A DNA stretch of 64,000 bases. It comes from Pleomorphomonas sp. T1.2MG-36. Lineage in GTDB: Bacteria; Pseudomonadota; Alphaproteobacteria; Rhizobiales; Pleomorphomonadaceae. The position numbers and the translations under genes were made by a program. Below the pieces are notes generated by a model. It made no database searches. It saw nothing but the letters and a program-made list of their open reading frames with translations, and was not told the DNA's origin. Where the stretch lies: the NCBI RefSeq assembly GCF_950100655.1, contig NZ_CATNLY010000001.1, positions 806,001-870,000 of the forward strand, written 5' to 3'. This document shows positions 45,714 to 55,358 of the stretch, in pieces (the first letter of the stretch is position 1; each line of letters opens with the position of its first letter).

Positions 45714-46466
45714 GTGACCCACTACGCGGCATATCAGGACGAAAGCCTTCTGCGCCCCGTCCGGCGCCCGGCCCGCCGCCGCACCAGCGCGACGGCGTGG
45801 TTCCTGCGGGCCATCCTGACGTCTTTCCTGCTTGCCGGCGGCGTGATGCTGGTCAACCTGCTGATCGGCCTGTCGGACAGCTTCGACAGCCGCGACGGCC
45901 GCTCGACCGATCCGGCGCCGGTGACGCTGTTCATCGGTCAGCAGCGCCTGATGATTCCGGCCAACATGTTCCGCTTCCCCGATCAGAGGAACGTCGGGCC
46001 GCACGACCGGATCGATCTTGCCGTCCACTTCCCGGAGATGGCCGGCTACACGCGTGCCTTTCGCAAGGACTTCCTCGATCTCGGCGCCAATGCGCCCATC
46101 GTCTACCTGACCATCCGCACGCGCGACACGCCGACCGACAGCGTCGGACGCCTGATCAACGTCTACCAGCACTTCTTCGCGGAGGGGACCATTCCGGCGC
46201 CGGCCGGCCTCGTCGGCCACCAGATGTCCGAGGAGTCGGGCCTGAGCGGCGAGGAGGTGTTCTTCGAGGCGGGCTCGACCAATCCGTTCACCACGCACTG
46301 CACGGCGCCCGACGACAGCGAGTATCCCGCCTCGTGCATCACCGAGATTCACGCCGGCACCGACCTTTCGGTCCAGATCCGCTTTCGCAAGGGACTGCTC
46401 GCCAACTGGGACGGCATCAAGAGCGGCGTCCGCGTCCTGCTCCTGTCCTTCGGCGTCACCGCCTGA
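45714..46466 (+). CDS. Single-pass membrane protein of unknown function
   Basis: I do not recognise it. 250 residues: cytoplasmic basic N-terminus (RRPARRRTSATA), one membrane segment at about 30-54 (LRAILTSFLLAGGVMLVNLLIGL), then a soluble extracytoplasmic domain with FIGQQRLMIPANMFRFP and DRIDLAVHFPEMAGYTRAF. Two cysteines (THCTAPDD and ASCITEI) may form a disulfide there. GTG start at 45714 with GGGAGGCGG upstream. Stands alone. Confidence 0.8.
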   Translation: MTHYAAYQDESLLRPVRRPARRRTSATAWFLRAILTSFLLAGGVMLVNLLIGLSDSFDSRDGRSTDPAPVTLFIGQQRLMIPANMFRFPDQRNVGPHDRIDLAVHFPEMAGYTRAFRKDFLDLGANAPIVYLTIRTRDTPTDSVGRLINVYQHFFAEGTIPAPAGLVGHQMSEESGLSGEEVFFEAGSTNPFTTHCTAPDDSEYPASCITEIHAGTDLSVQIRFRKGLLANWDGIKSGVRVLLLSFGVTA

Positions 46467-46555
46467 GAACAAAATGGAGCGGCCCTAAAAAAGAAGCGTC
46501 CCCCGTGCTTGAAACGGGGAACGCTCCATGGGCGCTTGCGTCGATGGACCGGCAA

Positions 46556-46768
46556 TCAGTCGGCAATATCCTCGGCCAGGATCGCCATCTGGAAATTGAA
46601 AGACTTCTCGTCGTCCTCGTCATCTTCATAGACGACGCCAATGAACTCCTCGCCGACATAGACCTCCGCCGAGTCGGTCTTGCGCGGCCGCACCCGCACG
46701 CTGATCGTCGGCGACTGCATCGTCTTGCGCAGGAACTTCTCGATGCGGGCGATTTCGTCTTTGGTCAC
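46556..46768 (-). CDS. DUF3126 family protein
   Basis: 70-residue protein common in Alphaproteobacteria: TKDEIARIEKFLRKTM, VRVRPRKTDSAEVYVGEEFIGV, and a C-terminus with MAILAEDI. The reading frame is open 49 more codons upstream, but that part is Pro/Ser-rich and unlike the family. I place the start at the GTG at 46768, which has GGAG eight bases before it. Role unknown. Follows cysE on the same strand, a recurrent pairing. Confidence 0.9.
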   Translation of the reverse strand: MTKDEIARIEKFLRKTMQSPTISVRVRPRKTDSAEVYVGEEFIGVVYEDDEDDEKSFNFQMAILAEDIAD

Positions 46769-46916
46769 CTTGGTTCTCCAGTCTGATTGCCGACTGTCGC
46801 TAGCGAAGGGCGGCGAGCCGGGCGGCGACGAGTCGCCGGCGTGGGCGTGTTCTGACACGGACGGGCTGGCAAGGAAACCCGTGAAAGGCGGGGCGGTTTC
46901 ATAGGTCCCGCTCATC

Positions 46917-47744
46917 TCAGCCTTCGCCGCCCTCCGGCAGGCGCTGCTCCATGGAATGGGAAGGATCGCTGCAACCGGCTTCGCCGATGACGCGCGCCGG
47001 CACGCCGGCCACCGTCGTGCCGCGCGGCACCGGCTTCAGCACCACCGAGCCGGCAGCGACGCGTGAGCAACAGCCCACCTCGATATTGCCGAGGATCTTC
47101 GAGCCGGCACCGATCATCACGCCGTGGCGGATCTTCGGATGGCGATCGCCGGTCTCCTTGCCGGTGCCGCCGAGCGTCACGTTCTGCAACAGCGACACGT
47201 CGTCCTCCACCACCGCGGTCTCGCCGATGACGATGCCGGTCGCATGATCGAAGAACAGGCCGCGCCCGAGCCGCGCGCCTGGATTGATGTCGACCTGGAA
47301 GACCTCCGACGACCGGCTCTGCAGGTAGAGCGCCAGATCGCGCCGGCCATGGTTCCAAAGCCAGTGGGCAAGCCGGTGCGCCTCGATGGCGTGATAGCCC
47401 TTGAAGTAGAGCAACGGCTCAATGAAGCGGTCGCAGGCCGGATCGCGATCCTCGAAGGCGACGATATCCGACCGGAAGGCGGCGGCGATGCCGGCGTCGT
47501 CGGCGACAGCCTCGCGGAAAGCCTGCGCGATCATGGCCGACAGGACGGTGGTGTTGCCGAGCCGATCGGCCACCCGCTGGATGACCGCGTCCTCCAGTCT
47601 CACGTGATCGAGCACGGTGAGGTGCATGAAGCCACCGAGCGCCGGCTCGTTCTCGACGACGGCGGTCGCTTCGCGCCGGACGCGCGCCCACACAGGGTCG
47701 ATGGCGTCAAGCGGACGGCTCACGGATTGGGGGCTGAGGGGCAA
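46917..47744 (-). CDS. cysE: Serine O-acetyltransferase
   Basis: First committed step of cysteine synthesis: acetyl-CoA plus serine to O-acetylserine. N-terminal helical SATase domain (AIDPVWARVRREATAVVENE), then left-handed beta-helix hexapeptide repeats (IEVGCCSRVAAGSVVLKPV) with catalytic DHATGIVIGETAV and HPKIRHGVMIGAGSKILG. The C-terminal tail is longer than in enteric CysE. The start is uncertain: a TTG at 47744 has AAGGGAAG upstream, an alternative GTG lies at 47792 and another at 47726. Supplies sulfur for the suf pathway indirectly. Confidence 0.93.
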   Translation of the reverse strand: MPLSPQSVSRPLDAIDPVWARVRREATAVVENEPALGGFMHLTVLDHVRLEDAVIQRVADRLGNTTVLSAMIAQAFREAVADDAGIAAAFRSDIVAFEDRDPACDRFIEPLLYFKGYHAIEAHRLAHWLWNHGRRDLALYLQSRSSEVFQVDINPGARLGRGLFFDHATGIVIGETAVVEDDVSLLQNVTLGGTGKETGDRHPKIRHGVMIGAGSKILGNIEVGCCSRVAAGSVVLKPVPRGTTVAGVPARVIGEAGCSDPSHSMEQRLPEGGEG

Positions 47745-48680
47745 AGACGGCTTCCCTTGGCAAAGGCCGGCCTGCCCGCCAAGGGGCCGCACGTCCAGGA
47801 TTTATGGCTCATGATAATCGGACGGCCGTCCTGGGAAAAGGCCGGAGACGATGCTTTTGTTGCGCAGGAGACAAGCGAAAGGCAAACGGGTTCTCCCGGA
47901 CCGCCCTCGACCGAAGATACAGCCCTTCCTGGGGCGCGTTGCAGCGCCGCCCAGAGCCACGAAACCCTTGCACGGAGAGATCAGCCACATGTCGGCGCGT
48001 CACAAGCACTTGTCCCGAAAAGCCGATTCACAGCGCCAAGATGACCTGACTCGAAGTTGGGCAAGCCATCCCGACCAACGGCCTGAAATGACTCCCATTT
48101 AGGCTTGATCGAACCCACCGGTTTTGATTCATTGTCTCAAGCGGCGGCGCACCGGACTCCCGGAAGTTGCAGCCGACGCAGGAAATTGAAGCTTGGCATC
48201 GACGGTTATCTTCTCGCAGAAGGAGACCCGGCCGTGCCTGGAGGAGATTGAAAACAAGACATTTCAGACTTTACAGGGCTGAATTGCCGCGCCCTTTTTC
48301 AAACTGAAACAAGCCTCAAACATCGCTGCCAATATCTGAGTATGACTATCCATCCTCTTGATATTGCGTGATATTAATGATCTTTCGCAAGTGCCGAGGC
48401 AATTGCGAAGCCTAACTCGTCGTCATGTTTTAGAAATTACGTTAACAAAGATCATCAAGCCTTTGTTAACCATACATAATCGCGCCCTCTTCATCCACTC
48501 TTTGAATGACCTCAACCAACTTGAGATGAAGACTCTTGGTTGTAGTGGATGGCATTTGGCTCGCATGAAGAGTCTCATGGAAGAGTTACCGATCGGTGAA
48601 TCGGTCACCTTCGACACAACCCAGCCCGCTCGGGAGTCGAATCCCATCAGGCACTTCGGCGATCAGGCGAGGACATCGTC
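47745..48680. other. Long low-GC intergenic region between cysE and the acyl ligase gene
   Basis: About 935 bp. From about 48100 it is visibly AT-rich. It holds a series of perfect inverted repeats described separately (48384-48609). The open frames here are short, overlap the ligase end or lack ribosome sites. It contains no gene I can support. Confidence 0.5.
48384..48609. other. Cluster of perfect inverted repeats; candidate structured RNA or regulatory element
   Basis: Four dyads in 230 bp. (1) TTCGCAA/TTGCGAA at 48384-48409. (2) GTTAACAAAG and CTTTGTTAAC at 48441-48470, a perfect 10-bp repeat with a 10-nt spacer. (3) CATCCACT (48492) with AGTGGATG (48544), nested around CAACCAA (48513) with TTGGTTG (48536), so one long stem with a one-sided bulge. 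(4) GGTGA/TCACC at 48595-48609. No coding frame explains them. Strand and function are open. Confidence 0.4.
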
Positions 48681-50270
48681 TCAGGAACGGGCCATCTGTT
48701 CGATGGCGGCGAGGTCCATTTTGCCGGTGCCCAGCACGGGCAAAGCATATGTTTTGACGATTTTTCGCGGCACCTGGAGCTCAGGCACACCGTGCTCGCG
48801 CGCATAGGCGCCGAGGGCTTCGACACTGGCGTCGCCCGCGTCGGTGACCAGCACCAGCGCTTCGCCCTTGCGTGGATCCGCTATGGCGACCACGGCGTGC
48901 GACGAGTTGGGCCAGAGCGAAGCGGCGAAGGCTTCGACGGCGGCAAGCGAGATCATCTCACCTCCGACCTTGGCAAAGCGTCTGGCCCGCCCGAGCAACG
49001 TGACGAAGCCATCGTCGTCGATGGAGACGATGTCGCCCGTATCGTACCAGCCATCCGGGTCGTTGCGCACGAGTTCGCCGGGCCGATCTGGAAGATAATA
49101 CCCAGCCATGATGTTGGGCGCGCGCACATGGAGACGGCCGCCGATCTCAAGCCCCGGCACGGGATCGAGCCGCGCCTCGATACCCGGTAGCAAGCGCCCG
49201 ACCGTGCCGTCACGGAAGCTGCCCGGATAGTTCACCGACAGAACCGGAGCACACTCGGTCGCCCCGTAGCCTTCGTTGAGCACCACGCCGAAGCGGTCCA
49301 TCCATAGGGCCCGCGTCTGTTCCTTGACGCGTTCGGCACCGAGGATGGTGAGGCGCACCGAGTTGAAATCTCCGTCCTCGGCCGACCGGGCCCAGCCAGC
49401 GGCGAAGGTATCGGTGGAGAGCAACACGGTCGATCCGCTGTCACGCACAAGACCGGGGATGATCTTGTAGTGAAGCGGCGAGGAATAGAGAAAGGACTTG
49501 AAGCGACCGAAGACTGGCAGGAACAAACCGGCGGTGAGTCCGTAGGAGTGAAACACCGGCAGGGCGTTGAACAGCGTGTCCTCGGGATGGAACCTGTAGA
49601 GCGCCAGGATCTGGGCGACGTTGGACAGGAAGTTGGTCGCGGTGAGCCCCACCCCCTTCGGCGCGCCCTCGGTGCCCGAGGTGAACAGCACGGCGGCGAT
49701 GTCGCGCGGTGCCCGCCGATAGGGACGATGCAGCGCCCTCGCCCAACGCGCATAGGTGGCTCCAACCGCCTTGTCGAACAGCGACAGACCGGCCCGTACG
49801 TCTTCGAGATAGACGATCCGTACCTTGTCCTTGAGGTCGTCGATCACTGGTTCAAGCTTGGCCGTCTTCACGAAGGCGCTTGAGGTGATGACCGTTCGGA
49901 TGGCGCCGACCCGGATGGCGCCGCCGAGGCCGTGGCTGCCGGCGGTGAAGTTGAGCAGTGCCGGCGTCCGCCCATAGGCGAGAAGCGCAAAGAAGGCGAT
50001 GGCAACGCCGTTGACATTGGGCAGCAGCAGACCGACGCGCTCGCCTTTCCGGCTGAAGGACGCAAGACGGCGCCCCAGCACGCAGGCGGCGAGCAGCAGG
50101 TTCCGGCGGGTCACCGGTTGCCGGTTCTGGTCCTCGATGGCCGCAAGGTCCGGATCGGCCTCCGCGATGTCGATCAAGGCATCGAACAGCGACCGTTCTA
50201 TGAAGGCCGCATCGAGCCCCGACTCCGCCATCGACTGCCCAAACAGGCGACCGTCCACCACTCCTCCCAT
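48681..50270 (-). CDS. AMP-dependent acyl-ACP/CoA ligase (Aas C-terminal type)
   Basis: ANL-superfamily ligase of 529 residues, resembling the ligase domain of Aas (acyl-ACP synthetase for lysophospholipid recycling). Adenylate motif LFTSGTEGAPKGVGLT, then FHSYGLTAGLFLPVF, the EGYGATECAPVLSVNY motif, GWYDTGDIVSIDDDGFV and the final catalytic lysine in GTGKMDLAAIE. No acyltransferase domain is fused and no partner adjacent. ATG at 50270 with AGAGG upstream. Could act as long-chain acyl-CoA synthetase instead. Confidence 0.9.
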   Translation of the reverse strand: MGGVVDGRLFGQSMAESGLDAAFIERSLFDALIDIAEADPDLAAIEDQNRQPVTRRNLLLAACVLGRRLASFSRKGERVGLLLPNVNGVAIAFFALLAYGRTPALLNFTAGSHGLGGAIRVGAIRTVITSSAFVKTAKLEPVIDDLKDKVRIVYLEDVRAGLSLFDKAVGATYARWARALHRPYRRAPRDIAAVLFTSGTEGAPKGVGLTATNFLSNVAQILALYRFHPEDTLFNALPVFHSYGLTAGLFLPVFGRFKSFLYSSPLHYKIIPGLVRDSGSTVLLSTDTFAAGWARSAEDGDFNSVRLTILGAERVKEQTRALWMDRFGVVLNEGYGATECAPVLSVNYPGSFRDGTVGRLLPGIEARLDPVPGLEIGGRLHVRAPNIMAGYYLPDRPGELVRNDPDGWYDTGDIVSIDDDGFVTLLGRARRFAKVGGEMISLAAVEAFAASLWPNSSHAVVAIADPRKGEALVLVTDAGDASVEALGAYAREHGVPELQVPRKIVKTYALPVLGTGKMDLAAIEQMARS

Positions 50271-50413
50271 GGTTACCTCTTCGTTACGCCATCCTCCCGG
50301 CGCACTTGAACTCACAATCGTTTCGCGTGCAAGCACCGGAGATCAGACACTTGGGCGATCCACCGGACTCTTCGCGACAAGGAAACACCTGAATCGGATT
50401 CTCAACATGAGAA

Positions 50414-50450
50414 GGCCGCCCCGGCCACTGAAAGTGGCAGCGGAGCGGCC
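50414..50450. terminator. Hairpin after the AGE-family gene
   Basis: GGCCGC-CCG-CCACT pairs with AGTGG-CGG-GCGGCC with small internal bulges, in the gap downstream of the AGE gene (minus strand), followed by TTCTC on that strand. Terminator likely, weak U tract. Confidence 0.6.
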
Positions 50451-50494
50451 GACATGATTCAGAACTTCAACAAACTACAAAAATACGAGCTATA

Positions 50495-51667
50495 TCAATT
50501 GGATGACACGTATTTCCCAACTTCGTCGATAGCGCAGATGATGTGATAGAACGTCGAAGCGGGTGCCGGCTCGATCACGAACGAACCGTCAGGATTCATG
50601 CGATCGCGCCAGAGGCCCGGCGTGTCGACATCGAAATAGCGCTGCAGCGAACGCGCGGCCACCGCCACCTTCCTGAGATGATCCTCGCGGTCCGCCTCGT
50701 CGGTCGCAACGGCGGCCAACGCCACGTTCCCCTTCATCCGCTCGGTCTGCGACCACATGCGCGCCGTGCCGTCGTGAATGGTGAGATCGTCGAGAAGGCC
50801 CATGATGGCCACCTGCTGCGGCACGTTGATGCCATGCGCCTCGCCCAGCTCGCAGAGGCGCCGCGCCGCGGCAACGGCGTCCGGACGCTTGCGCGACGTG
50901 CCCCAACGGGTGAGCAGCCAGGCCCATTCGAACTGATGGCCCGGCTCGCAGATACGCCCCTCGATCCCACCGACGACGGACCAGTCGGCGTTGAAGAACT
51001 CCTTGAGCCAGCCCTCCTTGGGGTCGAGGAACTTGGAGAGGCAGAGCTCGGCGATCTCGTCGGCGAGCCGGCTCCACGTCTCGTCGCCGCCCACCTCTTC
51101 CCAGGCGAGGCAGGCTTCGAACATGTGCATGTGCGGATTGGCCTTGAGCGGCAGGGAACGCGGAATGGACTCCTCGAAGCCGGCGATCGAATTCTTGTAG
51201 TCCGTCATCAGGAGCGTCCGCAGCTTCACCGCCGCCGCCTCGACCGCCGTGCGGTCCTTCACCGCCGACGCCGCAGCGGCCATCGCGAACAAGGCGAAAG
51301 CCTGATCGTAGAGACAGAAGGTATCGTCCTTGGGTGAACCGTCGGCATTGGTCACTATGCGCACGGCGCCGTTCGGCAGCACGCACTTCTCAAGGAAGTA
51401 ATCGAGCCCCTCCTCCACCGTACGCTCCCAGGGTCCGGTCCAGCCGAGCCGACCGGCCAGGGCGAAGGTGAAGATCTGCCGCGCCGTCACGCGCACACGG
51501 CGTGGCGCCGGCGTGATCTCGCATCTGAGCCCCAGCACCTCGTGGAAGCCGCCATTGACGTGATCGACGCCGAAGGCCCACCAGATCGGCAGCGCCTCGG
51601 TCATCAGCCACGATCTCAGCTCCTCGGTAACGGCGGCAAGTTCGCGATGGGCTTCGGAATGACTCAT
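50495..51667 (-). CDS. AGE-family epimerase/isomerase
   Basis: Alpha/alpha-barrel sugar epimerase or isomerase of 390 residues (N-acylglucosamine 2-epimerase family, including mannose isomerase). Signature segments are HVNGGFHEVLGL, RRVRVTARQIFTFALAG, CLYDQAFALFAMAAAA, NPHMHMFEACLAWEEV and CEPGHQFEWAWLLTRW with the conserved H-x-x-E, and RMWSQTERMKG. The two catalytic histidines are retained (PHMHMFE and PGHQFEW). Substrate not decidable. ATG at 51667 with TAAGGAG upstream; it begins 23 bp after cysQ, so they are probably co-transcribed. Confidence 0.9.
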   Translation of the reverse strand: MSHSEAHRELAAVTEELRSWLMTEALPIWWAFGVDHVNGGFHEVLGLRCEITPAPRRVRVTARQIFTFALAGRLGWTGPWERTVEEGLDYFLEKCVLPNGAVRIVTNADGSPKDDTFCLYDQAFALFAMAAAASAVKDRTAVEAAAVKLRTLLMTDYKNSIAGFEESIPRSLPLKANPHMHMFEACLAWEEVGGDETWSRLADEIAELCLSKFLDPKEGWLKEFFNADWSVVGGIEGRICEPGHQFEWAWLLTRWGTSRKRPDAVAAARRLCELGEAHGINVPQQVAIMGLLDDLTIHDGTARMWSQTERMKGNVALAAVATDEADREDHLRKVAVAARSLQRYFDVDTPGLWRDRMNPDGSFVIEPAPASTFYHIICAIDEVGKYVSSN

Positions 51668-51690
51668 GGCAATCTCCTTAAGAAAACGGA

Positions 51691-52515
<825 letters not shown>

Positions 52516-52588
52516 GGGCGCTCCGGGCCACGGTGAATCGTGGCCCGCATGTGGCAGTGCGGGCCGGACGTGTCAATCGATGCCGCTA

Positions 52589-53242
52589 TCACTCGGCGTT
52601 GCGCTTCGCCCACATCGCCTTGAATGCCGGACGAGCCTGGCAGCGCTCCAGCCAGGCCTTCACCTTCGGATAGCCCTCAAGCAGTTCGGGATGGCCCTGC
52701 GCGTAACGGACGATCTCGGCGAGCCCCAGGTCGACAACCGTGAAGCGATTGCCGACGACATAGTCCCCGCCGGCCAGATGCTTCTCGAAGGCCGACAGCG
52801 GCCGCTTCAGCGATTCCCCGATGCCGACGAGCCGCTTCTTGCCAGCCTCGGTCTTCCACTCGCCGCTCGCGTCGCCCTGGGTGACGACCACGGTGATCGG
52901 CTCCACCGCCGTAGCCCCCCAGAACAGCCACTGTAGCATGCGCCCTTCCTCGGCGAGATCGGCCGGCGCCAGCCCGCCTCCCTGCTTCTTTGCGAGATAA
53001 AGCAGGATGGCGAGGGATTCGGTCAGCACGAGGCCGTCATCATCGATCGCCGGAACCTGTCCCATCGGATTGATGGCGAGGAATGACGGCGTCCAGGTGT
53101 TGACCGGCGCATCGGCGGCCAACGGATCGGGCACCTTCCGGGCCTGAAGCACCGGCTCCTTGTGGAACGCCAGCCCAAGTTCCTCGCAAAGCCAGTAGAG
53201 ACGCGACGCGCGCGAATTATAGACGCCGTAAATGGTCAGCAT
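52589..53242 (-). CDS. Glutathione S-transferase family protein
   Basis: 217 residues. N-terminal thioredoxin-like domain with VYNSRASRLYWLCEELGL (the GSH-activating Ser in the N-S-R-A-S segment), NPMGQVPAIDDDGLVLTESLAI (GSH-binding Pro and Glu-Ser), then the helical C-terminal domain with VVGNRFTVVDLGLAEIV. Cytoplasmic detoxification or reduction; substrate unknown. ATG at 53242. Its upstream region overlaps nothing; the divergent EamA gene starts 140 bp away. Confidence 0.93.
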   Translation of the reverse strand: MLTIYGVYNSRASRLYWLCEELGLAFHKEPVLQARKVPDPLAADAPVNTWTPSFLAINPMGQVPAIDDDGLVLTESLAILLYLAKKQGGGLAPADLAEEGRMLQWLFWGATAVEPITVVVTQGDASGEWKTEAGKKRLVGIGESLKRPLSAFEKHLAGGDYVVGNRFTVVDLGLAEIVRYAQGHPELLEGYPKVKAWLERCQARPAFKAMWAKRNAE

Positions 53243-53383
53243 GACAGAGCGCTCCAGTTTGCCCGGCACTGTGGAACCTTCGCCGATGTTTGGCAATCGG
53301 CGCCGCTCGCTCTCGGAGGAAAGCCGCTCGCAACCGTGCCAGCCGTGCTACCGTCCAGCCATCCGGAAAAGGAATGCGTCGTC

Positions 53384-53818
53384 ATGAAAAGCCTTCTCCA
53401 GCTCTGGCAGACCTGGGCCATCCTGTCGGCCATCTGCGCGGCGGCCACGGCCATACTCGCTAAAGTGGGCGTCGGGGCGATAAGTTCCGACCTCGCCACG
53501 CTCATTCGCACCGCCGTGGTGCTGGCGCTCGCCGCAGCCGTGGTCTCCGTCAGCGGCGGCTTGTCGCAAATCGCCACCGTTCCCGGCCGCGCCTGGCTGT
53601 TTCTGGTCCTGTCGGGCCTTGCCACCGGCGCGTCCTGGCTCTGCTATTTCCGCGCGCTCAAACTCGGCGAGGCATCGCGCGTCGCGCCCGTCGACAAACT
53701 GTCGGTGGTGTTCATCGCCATTTTGGCCGCCCTGTTTCTCGGCGAACGCCTGTCGCCGCAGGCAACCGCCGGCGTCGCACTGATCGCCGCCGGCGCCGTG
53801 CTGGTCGCCTGGCAATGA
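53384..53818 (+). CDS. Half-size EamA-family membrane protein
   Basis: 144 residues with about five transmembrane helices, one EamA repeat instead of the two of full-size transporters such as RarD at 9 kb. Motifs: LWQTWAILSAICAAATAILAKVGV, SGLATGASWLCYFRALKLGEAS and VDKLSVVFIAILAALFLGERL, matching the YdcZ/half-size group. It probably works as a homodimer. ATG at 53384 with AAAAGGAA upstream. No second half is visible next to it. Confidence 0.88.
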   Translation: MKSLLQLWQTWAILSAICAAATAILAKVGVGAISSDLATLIRTAVVLALAAAVVSVSGGLSQIATVPGRAWLFLVLSGLATGASWLCYFRALKLGEASRVAPVDKLSVVFIAILAALFLGERLSPQATAGVALIAAGAVLVAWQ

Positions 53819-53964
53819 GGGGTTTGCCGGCGGTCTGCGCCCTCGGCAGCCAAGCCTTTACACTGACTGACAATTGCGAGTAACAGAAAGCCCGCTTCTC
53901 TGCCGGATTCTCCGGTGGAGACTTGACCGGCGCCGACGGGGCGGCATCCTCCTTTCGGATGATT

Positions 53965-53980
53965 TAGTAAAATTTTACTA
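53965..53980. promoter_or_regulatory. Putative LacI operator upstream of the regulator gene
   Basis: TAGTAAAATTTTACTA is a perfect 16-bp palindrome, 71 bases before the start of the LacI gene at 54052. It has no central CG, unlike most LacI operators, but it shares GTAAA/TTTAC half-sites with two sites before the ABC operon, which suggests one regulator for both promoters. Confidence 0.7.
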
Positions 53981-54051
53981 CCCGGGATGGTCATTTGGCC
54001 GTAGACTGGATCGGTTGATCGGCGTTTGGGCAACTGGGTGAGAGTGCACCG

Positions 54052-55092
54052 ATGGTCACGATCAAGGAAATCGCCAAGGCGGTCGGAGTTTCCTCCGCCA
54101 CCGTCTCTCGCGTCCTCAACTACGACGCCACGCTGTCGATCACCGAGGCGAAGCGGCAGGCGATCATCGAAACCGCCGAGGCGCTCAATTACCTGACGCC
54201 GCGCAATCGGCCGCGTCCGCACCGTCCGCAGGCGTCAAGCGACCACGCCGGCGCCCGCATCGGCATCGTGCACTTCCTTCGCCCCGAAGAGGAGTTGGCC
54301 GACCCCTACTACATCGGCGTCCGCATGGGCATCGAGGCGAGAGCCCGCGCCAATCGCGTCGAGGTTCAGGTCATCTACCGTTCCACCGAACTTCCGCCGG
54401 CCGAGGATCTCCAGGGGGCTGCCGGCATCATCGCGCTGGGCATGCATACCGACGCCGAAATCGACTGGGTACGGCACATCAACGCCAATCTGGTGCTGGC
54501 CGATTTCGCGCCGAACATCGACCTGTTCGATATCGTCGCCTGCGACCTGTCCTTCGCCATGGCGCGCCTTCTCGATCGGCTCCACGCCGCCGGATACCGG
54601 CGCTTCGGCTTTCTTGGCGACGACCGCCCCTCTGGGAACGTGCTCTATCCGTCCAACGAGGAGCGTGCCAGGACCTTCCGGGAATGGACAGAGAAGAAGG
54701 GCCTGTTCAATCCGGCCCACTACATGCTCGCCGAACGGCTCCGCTTCGAAAGCGGCTATCGCCTCGCCTGCGAGCTGATGGCCAAGACCGACCTGCCGGA
54801 GATCGTCGTCACGTCCAACGACAACGTTGCGATCGGTGCCTATCGCGCCATCCAGGAGCGCGGCCTGCGCATCCCCACCGACATTGCCGTGGCAAGCTTC
54901 AACGACATTCCGGCCGCCCAGTTCCTGGCGCCGCCGCTGACCACCGTTCGCATCCCCGCCGAGCGCATCGGCGAGAACGCCTTCGACCTCCTGATGGAGC
55001 AACTCAACGGCCGCGACTACGTTAAGCGCGTCACCATCGCCACCGAACTCATCTGGCGCGACAGCTGCCGCCGCCCCGACGGCGAGGCGTGA
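54052..55092 (+). CDS. LacI-family regulator of the sugar ABC operon
   Basis: 346 residues. Helix-turn-helix in TIKEIAKAVGVSSATVSRVL, hinge region with NYLTPRNRPRPHRPQ, then a sugar-sensing domain (ARIGIVHFLRPEEE, FGFLGDDRPSGNVLYPSNEERART, VVTSNDNVAIGAYRAIQERGLRIP and the C-terminal SFNDIPAAQFLAPPLTTVR). The helix-turn-helix begins at residue 3 of the ATG at 54052. It precedes the binding-protein gene by 266 bp, with two dyads between, so it most likely represses the operon until its sugar is present. Confidence 0.95.
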   Translation: MVTIKEIAKAVGVSSATVSRVLNYDATLSITEAKRQAIIETAEALNYLTPRNRPRPHRPQASSDHAGARIGIVHFLRPEEELADPYYIGVRMGIEARARANRVEVQVIYRSTELPPAEDLQGAAGIIALGMHTDAEIDWVRHINANLVLADFAPNIDLFDIVACDLSFAMARLLDRLHAAGYRRFGFLGDDRPSGNVLYPSNEERARTFREWTEKKGLFNPAHYMLAERLRFESGYRLACELMAKTDLPEIVVTSNDNVAIGAYRAIQERGLRIPTDIAVASFNDIPAAQFLAPPLTTVRIPAERIGENAFDLLMEQLNGRDYVKRVTIATELIWRDSCRRPDGEA

Positions 55093-55211
55093 GAAGCAGG
55101 GCCGCTGCGAGCCTTATCGACCGCGCCCGAACATGGCCGCAGTGCCGCGCGGCCGTCCGTACCTATCCTAATTGGTCATCCCGCTGCGATTGGCTTTTGC
55201 CTTCGGGGCTA

Positions 55212-55224
55212 GTAAACTATTTAC
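55212..55224. promoter_or_regulatory. Putative operator 1 of the sugar ABC operon
   Basis: GTAAA-CTA-TTTAC, a dyad of the same half-sites as the regulator's own palindrome but with a 3-nt spacer, 135 bases before the binding-protein start. Centre-to-centre distance to operator 2 is 45 bp. Confidence 0.6.
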
Positions 55225-55257
55225 CTCCGAACCCGACATCCCCGCGACGAAAAGCTG

Positions 55258-55268
55258 GTAAAATTTAC
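55258..55268. promoter_or_regulatory. Putative operator 2 of the sugar ABC operon
   Basis: GTAAA-A-TTTAC, same half-sites with a 1-nt spacer, with outer bases TG and TAAA. It is 91 bases before the start codon. Together with operator 1 it frames a likely promoter. Confidence 0.6.
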
Positions 55269-55358
55269 TAAATAATATCTTGCGTCGGGTGAGCGAGTAT
55301 CAGATAGTGCCCCCGAGAGGCTGAGGACGCCTCGGACACGTGTGTGGAGGAAAACTGC

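Noticed and set aside
48358..48807. 149-codon plus-strand frame in the low-GC gap
   Set aside because: Its second half is antisense to the ligase end and its first half covers the inverted repeats; no ribosome site.
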